From: Cypionkella psychrotolerans
GTDB lineage: Bacteria; Pseudomonadota; Alphaproteobacteria; Rhodobacterales; Rhodobacteraceae
NCBI RefSeq assembly: GCF_001294535.1
Contig: NZ_LGIC01000031.1
Span: 1-64,000 of the forward strand
DNA: 64,000 nt
Direction: 5' to 3'
Position 1 is the first letter of the stretch; every line of letters starts with the position of its first letter. The notes beneath the pieces were generated by a model, which did no database searches, was not told the DNA's origin, and saw only the letters and a list, made by a program, of their open reading frames with translations. Positions 43,601 through 52,614 of this stretch are shown here, one piece after another. The position numbers were made by a program, and so were the translations under genes.

Positions 43601-45123
43601 ACGCAAAGGCTTGAATCGTATGAAGTTTTGGTTTGGTTCCAGCCGTGCAGCACCTGATCGCGTTCGACTTCGGTCAGGGTTGAGATGCTGGACAATGATG
43701 CATCGGCGGCGGCTTCTTCCAAGGCCACGACCAGATGGCTGATGCGCGCAGCATAGGCCTGCGCCTCGCTCAAGGACAGGCGCGTGGCGTCGAAATAAAG
43801 GGCGGTGGGCGTCAGCGTAACGGTGGTTCCCGCAACCGGGCCAGCCTCTGCCACGCCAACTTGCGGACATTGCAGGCCAGCAAGCCCCGTGTCGCGCGTC
43901 ATCAAATCCAGCGCGAAACCCGGCTTTGGTGCCAAATCCAACCCGTTCCGCGCCTGCGCGACGTGGCCTGCAGCCGCAACACGCAACGGCCGCCAGCCCG
44001 AGGCATAGCCCGCCACCCCCTGCGCGGCCTGCGCCAGATCAACCACAGCCGTGCCAGAGGCCAGTCCAGCGGCCAGTGCAAGGTCGGCCAGTTCGCCCGT
44101 AAGTGGCAGCGTTTGCCAGTCTGCCACCGCCTTGCTCGCATGACCAAGTGCGGCAGGTTGCATTGATTTCAAGGCCTTGCGCAAGGTGGGCTCCGCCAAA
44201 GCCAGGCTCTGCGCCAACGCGGTCAGCCCCTCGACCCCAGCCAGAAGCACTGTATCCGTTACTGTCGCAGGCGAAACCGCCAGCCCCTTTTCCTGACAAG
44301 TCAGCCGCAGCAACCGCACCGCACCTACGCCGCAAGCCACCACCAACCCCGCTTCATCGGCGCGCAAAACCTGCCCCGGAGCCCCCGAACCTTCGGCAAT
44401 CTCCGCAGTGCCTACGTTCAAAACACCGGACCCAAAGGCAATTTTCGCCGTGGTCAGCGGGTTCCAATAGCGTCCGTGATCCAAGGCCCGCACCAAGCGC
44501 ACAACCGCCTCGGCGGGCTGCGAGAAATCAATCCGCCCCATCGCTGCCGGGCGATCATTGCGCAAAAACAGTCGCCGCTGGCCTAAATCCTGCGGCTTGC
44601 GTTGCAGCACGCTACTTTCCAACTGTGCCAAAACGCCGGGAAAACTTTCCATCGCCGCCTCAAAACACCGGGTGTTTAAAGTCAGCGCGGTGTCCTGTGG
44701 GGCGATCTCAAAACTGCGGCTTTCCAGCACGTCGCCTTCATCGACGCCACCTTCGATCAGATGCCACGAAATGCCGTGTTGAGTTTCGCCGTTCAAAATC
44801 GCCCAGACCGGCGTGTTCAGCCCAGCATAGCGCGGCAAAGGTCCGTCGTGAAAGTTCACCGCCCCCTGCGCCAATGCCAAAATCTCTGGCCCGATCACTG
44901 ACAGGTTGGCGACCGACAGCAGCCAATCAACGCGCGCGCCCAAACGTTCCGGCAGATCGCGCCCGTAGGCCTCTACCCGCAGTCCCTTAGCTTCCGCCCA
45001 CAGCCGCACATCCGCGTTGCGTGTCACCACCGCCGTCAGCTTATGGCCACGGGCCAACAGCATTTCACCGCACTGGCGGGTCAGGGTTTCATTGCCGATC
45101 AGATAGGCGGAAAACTGGGTCAT
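40633..45123 (-). CDS. NRPS-like protein: formyltransferase, degenerate C, A split by luciferase-like monooxygenase, carrier
   Basis: 1496 residues. (1) A 10-formyl-THF formyltransferase domain, about 1-175, with Asn90, His92 and Asp128 spaced as in Met-tRNA formyltransferase, plus its C-terminal part to about 300. (2) A low-similarity stretch 300-480 resembling a broken condensation domain. (3) An adenylation domain from about 505: TSGSTGRPKG, SFDISVLELFW, then NMYGPTET, YRTGDLVRW and LTPNRKVDRKALP. (4) Inside it, between the A4 and A5 motifs (about 738-1085), a luciferase-like monooxygenase of the TIGR04020 type (YYWGNDDGVGPKKYELLLEG). (5) A carrier domain, about 1392-1465, Ser1425 in GGHSLLAV. 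Pocket residues read D700, I701, L704, Q1120, M1146, G1148, M1171, I1179 and W1180, near the glycine code. Starts at 45123 behind AAGGA; 10 bases after the GT2 gene. No full condensation or thioesterase domain. Confidence 0.92.
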   Translation of the reverse strand: MTQFSAYLIGNETLTRQCGEMLLARGHKLTAVVTRNADVRLWAEAKGLRVEAYGRDLPERLGARVDWLLSVANLSVIGPEILALAQGAVNFHDGPLPRYAGLNTPVWAILNGETQHGISWHLIEGGVDEGDVLESRSFEIAPQDTALTLNTRCFEAAMESFPGVLAQLESSVLQRKPQDLGQRRLFLRNDRPAAMGRIDFSQPAEAVVRLVRALDHGRYWNPLTTAKIAFGSGVLNVGTAEIAEGSGAPGQVLRADEAGLVVACGVGAVRLLRLTCQEKGLAVSPATVTDTVLLAGVEGLTALAQSLALAEPTLRKALKSMQPAALGHASKAVADWQTLPLTGELADLALAAGLASGTAVVDLAQAAQGVAGYASGWRPLRVAAAGHVAQARNGLDLAPKPGFALDLMTRDTGLAGLQCPQVGVAEAGPVAGTTVTLTPTALYFDATRLSLSEAQAYAARISHLVVALEEAAADASLSSISTLTEVERDQVLHGWNQTKTSYDSSLCVHQAFEQQVLRSPDAVALVCNDQSLTYAALNARANRVAHVLIGMGVLPGTLVGLCAHRSLDLLVGALAIQKAGGAYVPMDPTYPADRIALYIEDSACPVIVTQSAIAAGLPAHAAQVLCLDTDARPSQASDANPISGVTSADLAYMVYTSGSTGRPKGVMVEHRNVANFFTGMDQRIGPEAGVWLAVTSLSFDISVLELFWTLARGFKVVLTSDENRALVSGGTIASAQKMEFSLYYWGNDDGVGPKKYELLLEGAKFADSHGFCAVWTPERHFHAFGGPYPNPSVTGAAVAAVTKNIGVRAGSCVMPLHHPARIAEEWAVIDNLTNGRAGVAVASGWHPDDFVLRPENTPPNNKAAMFAAADQVRRLWRGEKVGFPTADGGTFELISQPRPVSKELPLWVTTAGNPDTWREAGAIGANVLTHLLGQSIEEVAGKIKLYHQALREAGYDPAAHTVTLMLHSYIARDRDHAREVSRGPMKDYLRSAAALIKQYAWAFPAFKKPQGVSNPMQIDLQTLSAEETEAILDFAFQRYFEDSGLFGTVEDALARVEQLKRIGVGEVACLIDYGVAPEKVLEGLYPLAEVVKRANAGGGVAEDDFSIAAQILRHGVTHLQCTPSMARMITMNDESRMALAGVKTVMLGGEALPGALVADLRQATTARVLNMYGPTETTIWSSVEEVGAVDGVCNIGKPLANQQIYVLDEAMNPVAPGVAGELWIGGDGVTRGYWQRSDLTAERFVNDSFVSPERACAWGARMYRTGDLVRWRADGKVDFLGRTDHQVKLRGYRIELGEIESVLEAQPGVRQAVVMAREDAPGDLRLVAYIVGAATEVALRAELAGLLPEHMMPAHFVSLDVFPLTPNRKVDRKALPAPSAKPLETQNFVAPTSDIETQIAAIWARVLGLAKVGSKDNFFALGGHSLLAVQVHREIRDSLGAAKLSITDIFRFPVLSALAAHLDDRPKAASAVVSDRAHARADAMARRRAMRGQVNA

Positions 45124-45133
45124 CTTGGCGTCC

Positions 45134-46141
45134 TTACCCCTCGGTCGTGCGGGGTGATTTGGCTACAGCGGCAGGTTTGCCGAAAATGGGGCTGACCGCC
45201 GCGCGCAACGCGTGCAGGGTCAGGTCTGTCAAATACAGTGGCGGATCGCCGCGGTCTTTGCGCTGGATCAGCAGCCGCGCACGCCACAGGATACCCCCGG
45301 CAAGCAGCGCAAGTGTTGCGGCCAGCGTATAGAGAACACCATGGTTTTTCACGAAATAATGCAAACGGCTGTCCAACCAGAACCCCGGTATGCGCTGCCA
45401 TTCCCGCATCCCCGTGGAGGCTGAACCGATATGCATCACCCGGCTTTCCACCAAATAATCGGTCGGCCAGCCCGCCAGCGCTGCGCGGCGACACAGATCG
45501 GTTTCCTCAAAATACAGGAAGAACCGCTCATCAAACAACCCGATCTGATCCAGCACCGCTTGCCGCATCATCAGGCTTGCCCCCGCCAGCCAATCCACCC
45601 GACAGGCGGCTTGCGGGATCGGTTGCGCGACGATCCAGCGGTTCAACATCCGGCTGACAGGGCCGAACCGGATCTGCGACTCAAATTCCGAGGCGATCGA
45701 GGGGAAACGGAACGCCGTGCGATGCGGCGCACCATCGTCGCCATAAATGAAACTGCCCGCGAACCCGGTTGCCGGATGGGCCTGCAAATGCGTCAGCAAG
45801 GCGCGGATTGCACCGCGGTCGGGAAAGGCATCCGAGTTCAGGATATAGACAAATTCCGGCGCAGAACCATCCGGCATCCCCGCCCGGATCCCAAAATTAT
45901 TACCCGCACCAAAGCCGCCATTGTGCCCTGATTGCAGGACGCGTACTTTCTGAGCGCCACAGTCCCAGCCGCGTCTTTGCACCTCAGCCGTGATCGCCTC
46001 AAACGATCCATCACCGGAATCATTGTCCACAATCACCAGCGCGCCTTCGATCCCGTCCAACGCCAGCAGAGCCGATTCCGCCGCCCGCAGCGTCATCTCG
46101 GCCGAGCGCCAGTTCAGCAAAACCGTGAGCAAGCCCGCCAT
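45134..46141 (-). CDS. Glycosyltransferase family 2 (rhamnosyltransferase-like)
   Basis: 335 residues from the ATG at 46141; a GTG at 46147 overlapping the PKS stop is an alternative. It has the GT-A start LLNWRSAEMTLRAAES, an NSDAF acidic motif (near 105), FDERFFLYFEETDLCRRA, and a C-terminal membrane helix (LYTLAATLALLAGGILW). It resembles rhamnosyl- and other sugar transferases of polysaccharide and lipid pathways. Its stop lies 10 bases before the NRPS and its start within 4-6 bases of the PKS stop, so it is cotranslated with both. The product may be glycosylated; alternatively this gene belongs functionally to the polysaccharide locus. Confidence 0.9.
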   Translation of the reverse strand: MAGLLTVLLNWRSAEMTLRAAESALLALDGIEGALVIVDNDSGDGSFEAITAEVQRRGWDCGAQKVRVLQSGHNGGFGAGNNFGIRAGMPDGSAPEFVYILNSDAFPDRGAIRALLTHLQAHPATGFAGSFIYGDDGAPHRTAFRFPSIASEFESQIRFGPVSRMLNRWIVAQPIPQAACRVDWLAGASLMMRQAVLDQIGLFDERFFLYFEETDLCRRAALAGWPTDYLVESRVMHIGSASTGMREWQRIPGFWLDSRLHYFVKNHGVLYTLAATLALLAGGILWRARLLIQRKDRGDPPLYLTDLTLHALRAAVSPIFGKPAAVAKSPRTTEG

Positions 46142-46143
46142 GC

Positions 46144-49100
46144 TCACTCCGCCGCAGTGGCGAGGGGGACGATATTCGTCGCGCCCTTCTCGGCTTCAGC
46201 TATCACCGCCCGCAGCTTGGCCGCCAGCACTCGCACATTCGGCTCCAACACCATGCTGTCGTGGTCACCGGGCACCTCAACCGTCACAAGCGTGGGCGCA
46301 AAACGGGTCAAGTCATTGTCACCAAACACATATTCCTTGGCTTTCGACACCCAGTTGCCGCCTGTCACCGCCCAATGCCTGTCCAAAGGTGGGCGGAACA
46401 ACACCGTCGCCCCACGCCGCACTGTCATCTGGTACATCGGCAACGCAGCGCGGAAGGCCGCCTCAATCGCCGCATTATGGAACTGCGCGTCGGTTTGTTC
46501 GGTCGCCTGCGGTTGGCGCTTTTGCATCTCCCAAGCCCAACGTTTGCGAGCCCATTCGGCCAGATAGCTGGGGCCTTTGGCGCGCAATTCTGCCAGTTTG
46601 ATCAAAGCCTTATCCGTGCGCTTCAAACCCGGTCGCAACGGCAATGGTGTATCCAGCAGCACCAGCAAAGACACCGCTTCCCCCGCCGCTTCCAACTGTC
46701 GCGCCATTTCCCACGCGGTCAGACCGCCACCCGAGAAACCGCCCAGCATATAGGGGCCAACGGGCTGCACCTGGCGCAACTCGGCAATGTAATCGGCAGC
46801 CGCTTCCGGCAATGTCGTATGCGGCGCGGCATCGCCATAAAGCCCACGCGCCTGCAGGCCATAGAACGGCCGGTCACCACCCAACAGTTGCGCCAAATGG
46901 CGCAGATTCAACACGTTACCGAACATGCCCGCCACAAGGAAGAACGGCTGCTTCGCCCCGCCCTCGCCCTGATGCATCGGCACCAGATGGGTAAACCGCC
47001 GCGCTGGAGCCGTCAGTTTCGCAGGCGCATCGCCGCCCACATCGCCAATCTGCGTCACGATCAGCGCCGCACAGCGCGCAATCGTTGGCGCCTCAAACAG
47101 CACTGAAATCGGGAAATCCACCCGATACGCTTTTTTCACCATCGCGAACAGCCGCACCGCGATCAGACTATGACCACCAAGGTCGAAGAAACTGTCCTCG
47201 ACCCCCACTTGGGCGACGCCCAACAACTCCTGCCAGAATCCGACCAACGTGCGTTCGACATCATTGTGCGGCTCGACATAGGCCGTGTCCAGATCGGGCC
47301 GCTCAAACGCCTTGCCCTCGGATTTTGCCGCCTGCGCCTCTGCAGTCTGCCGGATCAACGCGGGCAGATCGAGGCTGGAGACGATGATCTGACTGCCACC
47401 CAAAGCCACAGCACGGCCAAACGCCTCAGCGCCTTCGCTGGGTTTGATGCCCAAACTGAACGCATGCAGCAGGCGTTCCTCGGCGGGTGAGATCGGCTTT
47501 GCGGCCGCATCATCATAGCTCACTTCGCGCGGATCGGGGGCGGTAAAGCTCAGCCCTCCCTCCAGCTTGTGAATGTTAAAGCCTTCAATTTCAACGCAAA
47601 CTTCACCTTCTGGCGTGGCAAGCGTCACGTCAAAACTTGCGGTCTGCGCGCCTGCGCGATTGTCTGCCGCATTGCGCACCCAAGACACTATCTCTGCCGG
47701 AAGCGGGCGCAGCACACGGATGCGGGCATACGACACCGGCACCCAAAGATGATCCGGCTGATAGCCCGCAATCAGCCCCATCGCCCAGCCGGTCGCCATA
47801 TCCATCAGCGCCGGATGCAGCAACCACGGCCCCGCCTCAGCCGCAAATTCCGCAGGTAAAGCCAGCCGCGCCAGCCCTTCACCGCCGCCAATCGAGCGCG
47901 AGCGCAGTACCCGCCAGCGCGACCCAAACGCCAGATGCTCCTCTTGCGGGCTGCGCAGACCGACGCCAACCTCCGCCGCAGGCAATCGCCCGGCAATCGC
48001 CAAAACGTCAATCTTAGCAAAGGTCGCTGCCAGTGGAATCGCCCGCGCCTGCGCGTGCAACTGCCAGCCCAGCCGCCCCTTCACCGTCACGCCCGAGCGC
48101 AACTCAAAACCATAGCCCTCATCATTGCGCGACAGCGTGGCACGCACTTGCCGCAACTCACCATTGGCCACATCCAAGGGCCGGAAGAAATACAGATCTC
48201 GCAGCTCAAATGCGCCCGTCTCACCCTGCGCGCGCAGGGCCTCGGCGGCGATTTCAATCGTGCCGGTGCCGGGGATCAGCGCCTGACCTGACTTGGTGCG
48301 GTGGCCATCCAGCACCCAACGGTCAACCCTGTAAGCTGCTGTAAACAGACGATTTCCACTGCTATCGAAGCTTGCCTCGTCTAGCATCGGCGCGGAAATC
48401 GGCAGGCGCGGTGCAGGCGGCGCGCCCGTGCGATCCGCCAAAGCTTCGGCCGCCATGCCAACGCCGGTCCAGATGCCCCAGTTCAGCGCCACAACCTTGG
48501 TTTTGCCGCCGCTGCGCGATTTCGAATAAGCGTTCAGGAATTCATTCGCCGCCACATAATCAATCTGTCCGGCAGGCCCGGTCACGGTCGACGTCGAGGC
48601 AAACAGCACCAGCAGATCGACCGATCCATCCGGGAACAGCCGATCTAGCACCAGCGTGCCATGCAGTTTCGGCGCGAACACTTCCTCAACCTGAGCCGAT
48701 GTCTTCAGCATCAGCGGCCCATCATCGACCACCCCCGCCGCATGGATCACCGCCCGGACCGGACCAAACCGCTTGGTCCCAGCCTCCACCGCCGCGCGCA
48801 TATCCTCCATATTGCAGACATCCGCCGGGGCGACGAGAACGTCGCCCCCCAAAGCCTCCAGCCGCTGCAGCGCCAAAATCCGCCGGGCAATCGGGCTGGA
48901 AGGGTCATGCGCCGCCAGATACTTCGCCCAAGTGCCCCGATCCGGCAAATTACGCCGCGCGATCAGGGTGATTTTCGCACCAAAGCGCTGGATCATATCC
49001 TCGGCTATGGTCAAACCGATGCCACCAAAGCCCCCGGTGATCAGCACATGCGCGGCTTGCGGCAATGTGAATATTTGTTCAGGAAGGCTGGCAGCTTTCA

Positions 49101-52100
49101 GCCCCAACTCATAGCGCTTTTCACCCCGCAAAGCCGCTATGGCACCGACGGGTTCAGCAAAAAGCTCCTCCAAGACCTGCTCGGCCAGCGGCTCCAACCC
49201 GGCTTTGCCTCTGCGCGGCATTGCTGGCAACGTCACGTCCAAAGTCGAAACCGTCACTCCCGGCAACTCACGCGGGATCACCCGCGCCGGGCCAAGAATG
49301 GTGGCTTTTTCCGGGTCGGCAAGCCGCTCGGATTTCACCTGAACCGCGCCGGTTGAGGCGACGGTGATATGGATCGGGCGCGGCAGATTTTCCTCGGCAA
49401 TCGCTTGGGCGAGGAACAGCAGGCTATAGAAGCCTTGCTCCAGATTGCGGTGGAAAAAGCTGGAACCGGGGCGGAAATCCTGCACCCGCGTCACCAGCCA
49501 GAAATGCGCGATCCGGCGGGGGGTGTGGCCCTTTGCAACCAGATCGCGGATCAGCAGATCATAACCCTCACGACCCCGCTCTGGCGCCAATATATAACCA
49601 CCCTCGCCGTCGCGGCCAAAAGCATCGCCCGCGCGCACGGTGGTTACTTGATGGCCAGCGCCACGCAACCGCGCCGTACATTCCGCACCAAGGCCCTCTG
49701 TATCAAGGAAAATCAACCATGACTCTGACTTTGCATCCGCAAAATCAGCCGCGTAATCAAACCCTGTCGCCGCAGGTCGCCAATGCGGCTTCCAGCCCCA
49801 ATCGCTGATGCTATCAATCCGCGCAGGCAGCGCCACCGACTCAACTTCTGCTCCCTTACCGGGTTCGATGAAGTAGGTTTTGCGCTGAAACGCATAGGTC
49901 GGCAGCACCACGCGCTTGCGCGCGGCCCCGCCCCAGATCGGCTCCCAATCCACCGACACGCCACAAGCCCACAGACGCGCGATAGAAGCCACATGCCACG
50001 CATCATCCGCCATCTTTTGCTCGGGATGGCGCAGCGCTGCGATCACCTGACCCTGCGGCACTCCATTGGCCTGCGCCAGTGACGACAGCGCCCGCCCCGG
50101 CCCCATTTCCAGATACACCCGCCCCGGCTCTGCTATCAGATCAGCCATGCAAGCCTGGAAATTCACCGTGTTGCGCAGGTGCTGTACCCAATAGTCCGGG
50201 CTGGTCGCTTGCGCATCGGTCAGATAGATTCCCGAACGATTGCTCACAATCGGAATCTGCGGTGGGCTTAAGTGAATTTTTGTGAGGTAATCGCCAAAGC
50301 GTGCCAAAATCGGCTCTAGCATCCGGCTATGCGCGGCGATGTCGATCTGGATGCGTTGGGTTTCCACATCCGCTTTCGCCAGTTCCGCAGCCAAAGCCAG
50401 CAGAGCCGCATCCGGTCCCGACACCACACAAAGTCCCGGCGCGTTGACCGAGGCCAGATCGAGATCGCCTGTGATATAGGGCCGCAAATCCGCCTCGGCC
50501 AGTGGCACCGACAGCATCCCGCCGGGCGCAATGGTGTCAAACAAAGTGCCGCGCAGATGCACGAGGCCAATGCAGTCCTCAAATTCGATCACACCGGCCA
50601 GACAAGCGGCGGTATTCTCGCCCATCGAATGTCCAACCAGCGCAGTTGGCGTCACCCCCCAAGACATATACAACTGCGCCAGTGCATATTCGGTGATCAT
50701 AATCAGCGGCAGTTGCACCGAAGGCCGCTTCAACCGCTCGTTTGCCGCCGCTTCCGCCCCCGGTTCCGGCAACCACAGCGCCCGAATGTCATAGTCGAGC
50801 TTCGGTTGCAGCACCGCGAGCCCCTTGTCCATCCAATCGGCGAACACTGGCTCGGTCGCGTAAATATCCCGCGCCATGCCCGCGTATTGCGCACCACCAC
50901 CGGGGAACATGAACACCACTTCGGGGTTGTCGCCCAAATAGTCGTGGTTAAACACCCGACGCGGATCGCCGCCCTCAAGCAGTTTTGCCGCTTCGTCATG
51001 CGACCCCGCCACCAGCACCCGCCGCTTCTCAAACGCGCGGCGGCCTTCTTTCAACGTATAGGCCACATCGGCCAGATCCTGCCCCGGATTATCGCGCAGA
51101 TGCGCTGCCAGCCGAGACGCCCCCGCATCCAGCGAGCCCTTAGATTTTGCTGAGATAACAATTGGTTGGAATGGCCAAAGGCTTTGCTCTCCCACAGCCC
51201 GCACAGGCGCTTCCTGCAACACCACATGCGCATTGGTGCCGCCGACACCAAGCGAGTTCACCCCCGCCCGACGCGGCCCGTCACTGACCCAATTCGTCAG
51301 ACTATCATTCACCTTGAACGGACTGGTCGCAAAATCAATCGACGGGTTCGGCGCCTCATAGCCCAAACTTGGCGGCAGTTGCCGATGATGCAGGGACAGC
51401 GCCACCTTGATCAGCGAGGCCACCCCCGCCGCCGTATCCAAGTGCCCGATGTTGGTCTTGACCGAGCCGATCCGGCACGAGCCCACCGCATCCGTGGTCT
51501 GGCGAAACGCGGAAGTCAGCGCCGCCACCTCAATCGGATCACCCAGATAGGTCCCCGTGCCATGACATTCCACATAAGACACATCCGCCGCCGAAACCCC
51601 GGCAACCGCCTGCGCTTCGGCAATGCATTTCGCCTGTCCATCAACCGAAGGCGCCAAATACCCCGCCTTCGCCGCCCCATCGTTGTTAACAGCGCTGCCC
51701 TTTAGAATTGCCCAGATATGATCGCCGTCCCGCACAGCATCCTTCGCGCGCCGCAACACCACCGCCCCGGCACCCGAGCCAAACACCGTGCCCTCGGCGC
51801 GATGATCAAAGGCGTGGCAATGGCCATCCGGCGATAGAATCTCGCCCTCGGTGTAAAGATACCCGCGGGCGTGCGGCAACTCGATGGTCACGCCGCCCGC
51901 CAGCGCCATATCACATTCGCCATTCAGTAGGGCTTGGCTGGCGAAATGCGCCGCCACCAGCGAGGTCGAACACGCGGTTTGCAGGTTGATCGACGGGCCT
52001 TTCAGATCGAAGATATGGCTCACCCGTGTCGCCAGAAAATCCTTATCGTTGCCGGTGTGGCGCAGCAGGAACATCCCCGTCTGATCGACCAGATCGCGGT

Positions 52101-52527
52101 TTGAACACAGGTTGAAATAGAAATAGCTGCCCATGCCGCAGCCTGCGTAAACCCCGATGGCTCCGGGGAAATTTTCGGGTGGATGGCCGGCATTCTCCAA
52201 CGCCTCCCATGCCACTTCCAGAAACTGGCGGTGCTGCGGATCCATGATCGCCGCCTCCTTTGGCGAAAAGCCGAAGAAATCCGCGTCGAAATCGGCAAAC
52301 CCCTCCAAAACCGCCGCCGAGGGTACATAATTCGCTTTGCGCAGCCGCGTCGGGGATTCTCCAGCGGCCAGCAATTCCGCCTCACTCAGCACGCGGATCG
52401 ATTCCACCCCACCCGCAAGATTGGCCCAATAGGCGGCAATATCCGCCGCCCCCGGCAGATGTGCCGCCATGCCAACCACGGCGATATCGCTATCGCTGAT
52501 GCCCGAGGGATCAAAATCTTCGCTCAT
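46144..52527 (-). CDS. Type I polyketide synthase, KS-AT-KR-DH-ACP-TE
   Basis: 2127 residues. KS about 12-440 with Cys186 in TACSTSL and His322/His362 in HGTGT and NIGHLD. AT about 535-835 with GHSMG (Ser634) and IAAHS at the second catalytic site, neither the usual malonyl HAFH nor methylmalonyl YASH. KR about 935-1360 with ITGGFGGIGLT and VVDD (1266-1269, like the LDD of B-type ketoreductases), Ser/Tyr in STSTVTGPAGQIDYVAAN. DH about 1385-1655 with His1409 in LDGHRTKSG and Asp1576 in HPALMDMA. Carrier about 1755-1825 with Ser1787 in DLGGHSL. Thioesterase about 1860-2110 with Ser1932 in GGFSGGG and His2089 in GDHDS. DH following KR is unusual. GAAGG lies ahead of the ATG. First gene of the operon. 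Confidence 0.94.
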   Translation of the reverse strand: MSEDFDPSGISDSDIAVVGMAAHLPGAADIAAYWANLAGGVESIRVLSEAELLAAGESPTRLRKANYVPSAAVLEGFADFDADFFGFSPKEAAIMDPQHRQFLEVAWEALENAGHPPENFPGAIGVYAGCGMGSYFYFNLCSNRDLVDQTGMFLLRHTGNDKDFLATRVSHIFDLKGPSINLQTACSTSLVAAHFASQALLNGECDMALAGGVTIELPHARGYLYTEGEILSPDGHCHAFDHRAEGTVFGSGAGAVVLRRAKDAVRDGDHIWAILKGSAVNNDGAAKAGYLAPSVDGQAKCIAEAQAVAGVSAADVSYVECHGTGTYLGDPIEVAALTSAFRQTTDAVGSCRIGSVKTNIGHLDTAAGVASLIKVALSLHHRQLPPSLGYEAPNPSIDFATSPFKVNDSLTNWVSDGPRRAGVNSLGVGGTNAHVVLQEAPVRAVGEQSLWPFQPIVISAKSKGSLDAGASRLAAHLRDNPGQDLADVAYTLKEGRRAFEKRRVLVAGSHDEAAKLLEGGDPRRVFNHDYLGDNPEVVFMFPGGGAQYAGMARDIYATEPVFADWMDKGLAVLQPKLDYDIRALWLPEPGAEAAANERLKRPSVQLPLIMITEYALAQLYMSWGVTPTALVGHSMGENTAACLAGVIEFEDCIGLVHLRGTLFDTIAPGGMLSVPLAEADLRPYITGDLDLASVNAPGLCVVSGPDAALLALAAELAKADVETQRIQIDIAAHSRMLEPILARFGDYLTKIHLSPPQIPIVSNRSGIYLTDAQATSPDYWVQHLRNTVNFQACMADLIAEPGRVYLEMGPGRALSSLAQANGVPQGQVIAALRHPEQKMADDAWHVASIARLWACGVSVDWEPIWGGAARKRVVLPTYAFQRKTYFIEPGKGAEVESVALPARIDSISDWGWKPHWRPAATGFDYAADFADAKSESWLIFLDTEGLGAECTARLRGAGHQVTTVRAGDAFGRDGEGGYILAPERGREGYDLLIRDLVAKGHTPRRIAHFWLVTRVQDFRPGSSFFHRNLEQGFYSLLFLAQAIAEENLPRPIHITVASTGAVQVKSERLADPEKATILGPARVIPRELPGVTVSTLDVTLPAMPRRGKAGLEPLAEQVLEELFAEPVGAIAALRGEKRYELGLKAASLPEQIFTLPQAAHVLITGGFGGIGLTIAEDMIQRFGAKITLIARRNLPDRGTWAKYLAAHDPSSPIARRILALQRLEALGGDVLVAPADVCNMEDMRAAVEAGTKRFGPVRAVIHAAGVVDDGPLMLKTSAQVEEVFAPKLHGTLVLDRLFPDGSVDLLVLFASTSTVTGPAGQIDYVAANEFLNAYSKSRSGGKTKVVALNWGIWTGVGMAAEALADRTGAPPAPRLPISAPMLDEASFDSSGNRLFTAAYRVDRWVLDGHRTKSGQALIPGTGTIEIAAEALRAQGETGAFELRDLYFFRPLDVANGELRQVRATLSRNDEGYGFELRSGVTVKGRLGWQLHAQARAIPLAATFAKIDVLAIAGRLPAAEVGVGLRSPQEEHLAFGSRWRVLRSRSIGGGEGLARLALPAEFAAEAGPWLLHPALMDMATGWAMGLIAGYQPDHLWVPVSYARIRVLRPLPAEIVSWVRNAADNRAGAQTASFDVTLATPEGEVCVEIEGFNIHKLEGGLSFTAPDPREVSYDDAAAKPISPAEERLLHAFSLGIKPSEGAEAFGRAVALGGSQIIVSSLDLPALIRQTAEAQAAKSEGKAFERPDLDTAYVEPHNDVERTLVGFWQELLGVAQVGVEDSFFDLGGHSLIAVRLFAMVKKAYRVDFPISVLFEAPTIARCAALIVTQIGDVGGDAPAKLTAPARRFTHLVPMHQGEGGAKQPFFLVAGMFGNVLNLRHLAQLLGGDRPFYGLQARGLYGDAAPHTTLPEAAADYIAELRQVQPVGPYMLGGFSGGGLTAWEMARQLEAAGEAVSLLVLLDTPLPLRPGLKRTDKALIKLAELRAKGPSYLAEWARKRWAWEMQKRQPQATEQTDAQFHNAAIEAAFRAALPMYQMTVRRGATVLFRPPLDRHWAVTGGNWVSKAKEYVFGDNDLTRFAPTLVTVEVPGDHDSMVLEPNVRVLAAKLRAVIAEAEKGATNIVPLATAAE

Positions 52528-52614
52528 GCGCCTTCTCTCTCTCGCTGCCCGCAGGTCAAAACCCTCAGACAGACCTCAACAATTTACCGCAAAATCCACA
52601 GCTCTCCTACCCTA

